Below, in pieces: positions 6,970 to 9,750 of a stretch of DNA of 9,750 bases. The stretch covers positions 1-9,750 of the forward strand of contig CAZMTU010000093.1 in the NCBI GenBank assembly GCA_964569225.1, read 5' to 3'. The DNA comes from CAKSQF01 sp964569225. Lineage in GTDB: Bacteria > Bacillota > Clostridia > Oscillospirales > CAG-272. How positions within the stretch are numbered: the first letter of the stretch is position 1; each line of letters opens with the position of its first letter. Below the pieces are notes generated by a model. That model worked only from the letters and a program-made list of their open reading frames with translations, was not told where the DNA came from and ran no database searches. The translations under genes and the position numbers were made by a program.

Positions 6970-9405
6970 TTATTTGTAGTTCAGGGTACCGCCCTGCGCT
7001 TTTACAAAAGCGGTCCATTCTTCATCGGTATAGTTATAAGTCATATACTTGACTCCGCCACGACCGACACCGTATATATATTCTTCAGTATAATATTTCA
7101 CTTGCATGCCCTTCAGGCTTGCGGTACTTTCATCCATCATCGGAATCAAGTCATAGGTTTCAAGCACTGCGTTTTCCAATGCCGCGAGAATATCCAGACG
7201 GATTTCGTGATCATTGGAAGCCGAACCCGCGGAGAACGACTTGGTAGTACCGTCAGCCGTATTGGTAATGGTAATTTCTTCGCCCATAATAGCAGTAGTC
7301 CAATCCCAAACAGATGCTTTGTAGGTACCGTCTGCCATTTTAATTTCAATCATTGTTGCAGTAGTATCCCAAGAGGGATCATACTGATACGAAGAACTGG
7401 TATATGCTTCCATCAGGTTATAAGGATCCAGCGCAGAACCGGTCCAACCTACACCGAAGAGCATATCTACCTGATTGCCGCGCAGCGCGTCACCAAAGCC
7501 ATTTCCAAGAGAAGCGTCCTGTGTAAAGGTCAGCTTGCCTTCCAGCTTAGTTCCCTTCACAGCCTCGGTATAGTTGTTTACAAGGAAATCATAGCCCTTG
7601 GTATAGAAGGGAGACGTATTATTGGGCAATCCGATCTTGATCTCAACCACATCATCCTCGTCCATATACCCCAGCTTAATAGCTTCATCATACGCTTTAT
7701 TGAAGTATTCCTGAGCCTGCGCCAGATTATAACCGGTCAGACTTGCAATAGCGTCGTCAATCGTGGGATACATCTTCCCATCGCCAATATCGTCGTTCAA
7801 ATCCCAGAAGTTCGCAATGACCTGCTTAGCCTGAGGGGTAGTTCTGTACGCGATACCGGCATCGGGATCAGAAATAATAAAGTTGGAATATACGCCAAAC
7901 GCCGCATTGTTAGTAGGACTGGTAGCCAAACAGAATGCCGATCTGTCCAGCGCGAAGGAAAGCGCCATACGGAATTCCTTAATGGTCAGGATTGTCTTAT
8001 TTTTGTTGGCCCCCGCAGCAGCCTGAGCGGTTTCCAAAGCGCCAAAGTTCGGGTTTAAGGCGATAAAAAAGGTTGACTCACCGGTAGTATAATAAGTGTG
8101 TTCGCTCTTACTGTAAGCGTCCATATCGTCCTTGGTCAGCACATAGGAATCCAACTGACCGTTTATAAACATTTCCAAACGGGTAGAGGCTTCGGGAATA
8201 TATTCCATACTGATATTGGTAGTTTGATAAAGATCTTTGTTCTCTTCATCGTTATAGCCATACCAATGCTCGTTTTTATCCAAAGTGATCAGCTTGTCTG
8301 ACTGGAAGCCGGTAAGCTTATAAGGGCCGTAGGACATTGTGGTATCAACCGTAGTTCCATAAGAATTAGTATAAGCGTCACCGTCTACCTTTTCGCAGGA
8401 TTTATAAAGCGTTTCATTGACCAGCCACGAATCTGTCAGCGCATACAGCAGATAAAAGCCCGAAAGCGATTTTTCAAGCGCGATCGTTAACTCATATTCA
8501 CCGGAAGCGAACAGACCCACCTCAGACCAATCCATTGAGGAATAGTGCTTCTGATAGGTAATATAATAGGCAAGGTCTTCTTTGGACTCATTTCCCCAAA
8601 TATCACTGCCAGTAAACTGATAGAGCAGATCGATCGATTGATCCGTAACCGGCACATTGCCCTCATCATCAGCCAGCGCCTCCAGCTGAGCGTATACGCC
8701 GTCAGGGAAATAACCCTTGTACTGTTCAAGAGAATCCCCGCCCATCCATGCGTATGCAGTCTTCAGACCAAAATAGACTGCCTTGTCATTATAGGTATAT
8801 ACACCGTCAGCGCCCTTCACAAGATCTGCTATCGCTACCACAAAGTTTTCACCATCAGTAGAGTTTGGCTCTTTGATATCCTGATCCTGCTTAGAGTAAT
8901 TATTCGCGTTTGCAATTACCATACTGCCGCTGTACAGCGAGTCAGCCCGGTAGTTATGCGCCTTCGGATTCAGCAGCAGCTTGGCAGAGGTTTCAAAATC
9001 AGCGGCTTTGATCTCAGTTCCATCTTCCCATTTGATATCATTTCTCAGAGGAATGCGGTAAACCTTTCCGGTTTCACCTTCTTTAACGCCGTATTTACCC
9101 ACATACTCGGAGGTCACATCAATAGGTTCTTCCGTTGCCATAGCAGGTACTAACTGATAACCGTCTTTAGTATCGTTATAATCAAAGGTATAGAACCCTT
9201 GCGAAATATAATCAAGAATAACGGCATCGTCATTAGTCTGATAAGTGTGCGGATTCCAGTTGGTTGGAAATACAGTCAAAGCAAGGTTATAGGTATAGGC
9301 ACCTGCATCATCCGTACTTCCGGGCTTTTTAGCGCATGCTGCGGCGCCGAACAGCATAGTAGCAGAAAGCAGCGCACACAACGCGCGAGACAGAAGTTTC
9401 TTCAT
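6970..9405 (-). CDS. oppA: Oligopeptide ABC transporter substrate-binding lipoprotein OppA
   Basis: This is the extracellular peptide-binding protein of the importer (SBP_bac_5 family). The N-terminus MKKLLSRALCALLSATMLFG followed by AAAC has a lipoprotein signal with the lipidated cysteine at residue 24. The lipobox is a weak one, with alanine at -3. Family segments include YRIPLRNDIKWEDGTEIKAA at about 116-135, YELTIALEKSLSGF at about 304-317, SYGPYKLTGF at about 358-367 and EYIPEASTRLEMFINGQLD at 401-419. At 811 residues it is longer than the usual 530-600. Part of the excess is the region around 165-300, between the first family motif and the strand that normally follows soon after. AAGGAG (9414-9419) is 8 bases before the ATG. 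It is first in the operon and has its own consensus promoter. The substrate cannot be read from sequence; di- or oligopeptides are the likeliest. Confidence 0.93.
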   Translation of the reverse strand: MKKLLSRALCALLSATMLFGAAACAKKPGSTDDAGAYTYNLALTVFPTNWNPHTYQTNDDAVILDYISQGFYTFDYNDTKDGYQLVPAMATEEPIDVTSEYVGKYGVKEGETGKVYRIPLRNDIKWEDGTEIKAADFETSAKLLLNPKAHNYRADSLYSGSMVIANANNYSKQDQDIKEPNSTDGENFVVAIADLVKGADGVYTYNDKAVYFGLKTAYAWMGGDSLEQYKGYFPDGVYAQLEALADDEGNVPVTDQSIDLLYQFTGSDIWGNESKEDLAYYITYQKHYSSMDWSEVGLFASGEYELTIALEKSLSGFYLLYALTDSWLVNETLYKSCEKVDGDAYTNSYGTTVDTTMSYGPYKLTGFQSDKLITLDKNEHWYGYNDEENKDLYQTTNISMEYIPEASTRLEMFINGQLDSYVLTKDDMDAYSKSEHTYYTTGESTFFIALNPNFGALETAQAAAGANKNKTILTIKEFRMALSFALDRSAFCLATSPTNNAAFGVYSNFIISDPDAGIAYRTTPQAKQVIANFWDLNDDIGDGKMYPTIDDAIASLTGYNLAQAQEYFNKAYDEAIKLGYMDEDDVVEIKIGLPNNTSPFYTKGYDFLVNNYTEAVKGTKLEGKLTFTQDASLGNGFGDALRGNQVDMLFGVGWTGSALDPYNLMEAYTSSSYQYDPSWDTTATMIEIKMADGTYKASVWDWTTAIMGEEITITNTADGTTKSFSAGSASNDHEIRLDILAALENAVLETYDLIPMMDESTASLKGMQVKYYTEEYIYGVGRGGVKYMTYNYTDEEWTAFVKAQGGTLNYK

Positions 9406-9509
9406 ATTTCATTCTCCTTTTTTATTACTGCTGTAACAAACAGCTTACGGCTCAAGTAAACACCGCCTTACCGTTTTTTATAAACGGAACAGCTTAATTC
9501 TTTGAGCTT
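9406..9509 (-). other. 5' leader of the opp mRNA with two small hairpins
   Basis: The leader from the predicted start near 9509 to the oppA ATG is about 104 bases. It contains two short inverted repeats: CCGTTT/AAACGG (9471-9476 and 9482-9487, 5-base loop) and GCTGT/ACAGC (9430-9434 and 9440-9444, 5-base loop). The 9-base word AACAGCTTA occurs twice on the plus strand, at 9439-9447 and 9488-9496. No known riboswitch fold or leader-peptide layout was recognised. These elements are weak and may only affect mRNA structure. Confidence 0.45.
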
Positions 9510-9515
9510 GTTCAT

Positions 9516-9544
9516 ATTATATACAAACTTTATTCATTTGTCAA
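9516..9544 (-). promoter_or_regulatory. Consensus SigA-type promoter of the opp operon
   Basis: Read on the minus strand, TTGACA (9539-9544) is followed by a 17-base spacer and TATAAT (9516-9521). Both boxes match the housekeeping consensus at all six positions and the spacing is optimal. The predicted transcription start is near 9509. The next gene downstream is oppA, with a good ribosome binding site, so this is the main promoter of the operon. Such a strong core promoter suggests high basal expression, so any regulation probably acts by repression. Confidence 0.9.
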
Positions 9545-9549
9545 GTTGT

Positions 9550-9604
9550 TTCGATTTTTTTATGAAAAAAATTCGATTTTTAGGATTTTTGGACGATTAT
9601 TTTC
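9550..9604 (-). promoter_or_regulatory. Phased A/T tracts upstream of the opp promoter (UP-element-like)
   Basis: Runs of T or A centred near 9558, 9568, 9579, 9588 and about 9600 are spaced roughly 10-11 bases, close to one helical turn, directly upstream of the -35 box. Two of them lie in an exact direct repeat, TTCGATTTTT at 9550-9559 and 9572-9581, whose copies are 22 bases apart (two turns). Phased A-tracts are known to bend DNA, and A/T-rich sequence just upstream of -35 is known to bind the RNA polymerase alpha subunit. That they do so here is inference. A regulator site using the repeat is the alternative. Confidence 0.5.
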
Positions 9605-9647
9605 TTTCAAATTTCTTTACTAAGGCAAAAAAACCAATAAATTAAAA

Positions 9648-9683
9648 GTTATCCCTCTCAAAAACTGCCTTGAGAGGGATAAC
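9648..9683 (-). terminator. Intrinsic terminator of the gene upstream of opp
   Basis: A perfect 13-base inverted repeat, GTTATCCCTCTCA (9648-9660) and TGAGAGGGATAAC (9671-9683), surrounds a 10-base loop. On the minus strand the stem is followed by TTTTAATTTATT, a U-rich though broken tract. It lies 27 bases after the TAA at 9711 of the partial gene at the right edge. It should insulate the opp promoter from transcription arriving from that side. The stretch between this hairpin and the A/T tracts (9605-9647) shows nothing else. Confidence 0.85.
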
Positions 9684-9710
9684 CTGTCGATTAACTCAAT
9701 TAACCTAAAC

Positions 9711-9750
9711 TTATTTTCTCTTCTTGCGGTGGGTCCACCAGATCACACCG
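9711..9750 (-). CDS. C-terminal end of an unidentified protein (partial)
   Basis: On the minus strand one frame entering from the right edge reads GVIWWTHRKKRK and ends at TAA (9711-9713). A hydrophobic, tryptophan-rich segment followed by a basic tail is typical of the end of a membrane protein with a cytoplasmic C-terminus. A second frame, reading RCDLVDPPQEEKISLG and stopping at 9700, remains possible. The strong terminator shortly downstream supports a gene ending here on this strand. The family cannot be told from 12 residues. Confidence 0.45.
   Translation of the reverse strand, partial: GVIWWTHRKKRK

Noticed and set aside
7102..8058. Long plus-strand frame of 318 codons antisense to oppA
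   Set aside because: It lies entirely inside the well-supported oppA gene and its translation has no domain pattern or ribosome binding site. It follows from the codon use of the opposite strand, as do those at 8545-9153 and 5289-5879.
891..9405. Mycoplasma-type genome because of the oversized Opp proteins
   Set aside because: TGA is the true stop codon of oppB, oppC and oppD, base composition in the genes is moderate, and Shine-Dalgarno sites are strong, which fits standard-code Bacillota better.

Overview
The window reads as part of the chromosome of a Gram-positive bacterium of the Bacillota, most likely a clostridial lineage. The reasons are strong GGAGG-type ribosome binding sites, an AT-rich SigA-type promoter, a lipoprotein-type peptide-binding protein, and an Opp operon ending in a DUF3899-like membrane protein. 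TGA serves as a normal stop codon at the ends of oppB, oppC and oppD, so this is not a code-4 mollicute, although the enlarged Opp subunits recall that group. No species can be named from the sequence alone.

Almost the whole window (about 9.5 kb down to 0.4 kb, all on the minus strand) is one operon for an oligopeptide-type ABC importer: oppA (extracellular binding lipoprotein), oppB and oppC (permeases), oppD and oppF (ATPases), then a small three-helix membrane protein. Transcription should start at a consensus promoter near 9509 (TTGACA, 17-base spacer, TATAAT), preceded by AT tracts phased at about one helical turn. A GC-rich hairpin sits in the 173-base gap between oppA and oppB and probably makes the binding protein more abundant than the membrane parts. 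oppB, oppC, oppD and oppF are joined by 4-, 1- and 11-base overlaps, the usual sign of translational coupling. A strong terminator follows the last gene at 401-444.

How it should work: OppA, anchored by a lipid on its cysteine, captures peptides outside the membrane and hands them to the OppB/OppC channel, while OppD and OppF hydrolyse ATP inside. What stands out is size. OppD (721 aa) carries an insert of about 370 residues between its Q-loop and signature motif, OppF (416 aa) one of about 100 residues before its Q-loop, OppC (513 aa) an external domain of about 165 extra residues, and OppA (811 aa) is well above the usual length. All ATPase motifs are intact, so these look like working expanded subunits rather than broken genes. 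OppD also lacks the cysteines usually found in its C-terminal tail.

The edges hold fragments of other units, also on the minus strand. At the right is the C-terminus of an unidentified protein (9711-9750) with its terminator (9648-9683). At the left are a 29-residue single-pass membrane peptide with a clear ribosome binding site (93-182), a perfect 16-base tandem duplication (61-92), and the probable start of another gene (1-8). No RNA genes, insertion sequences or CRISPR arrays were seen. The most promising lead for something not well described is the coordinated enlargement of the Opp subunits, especially the OppD insert.
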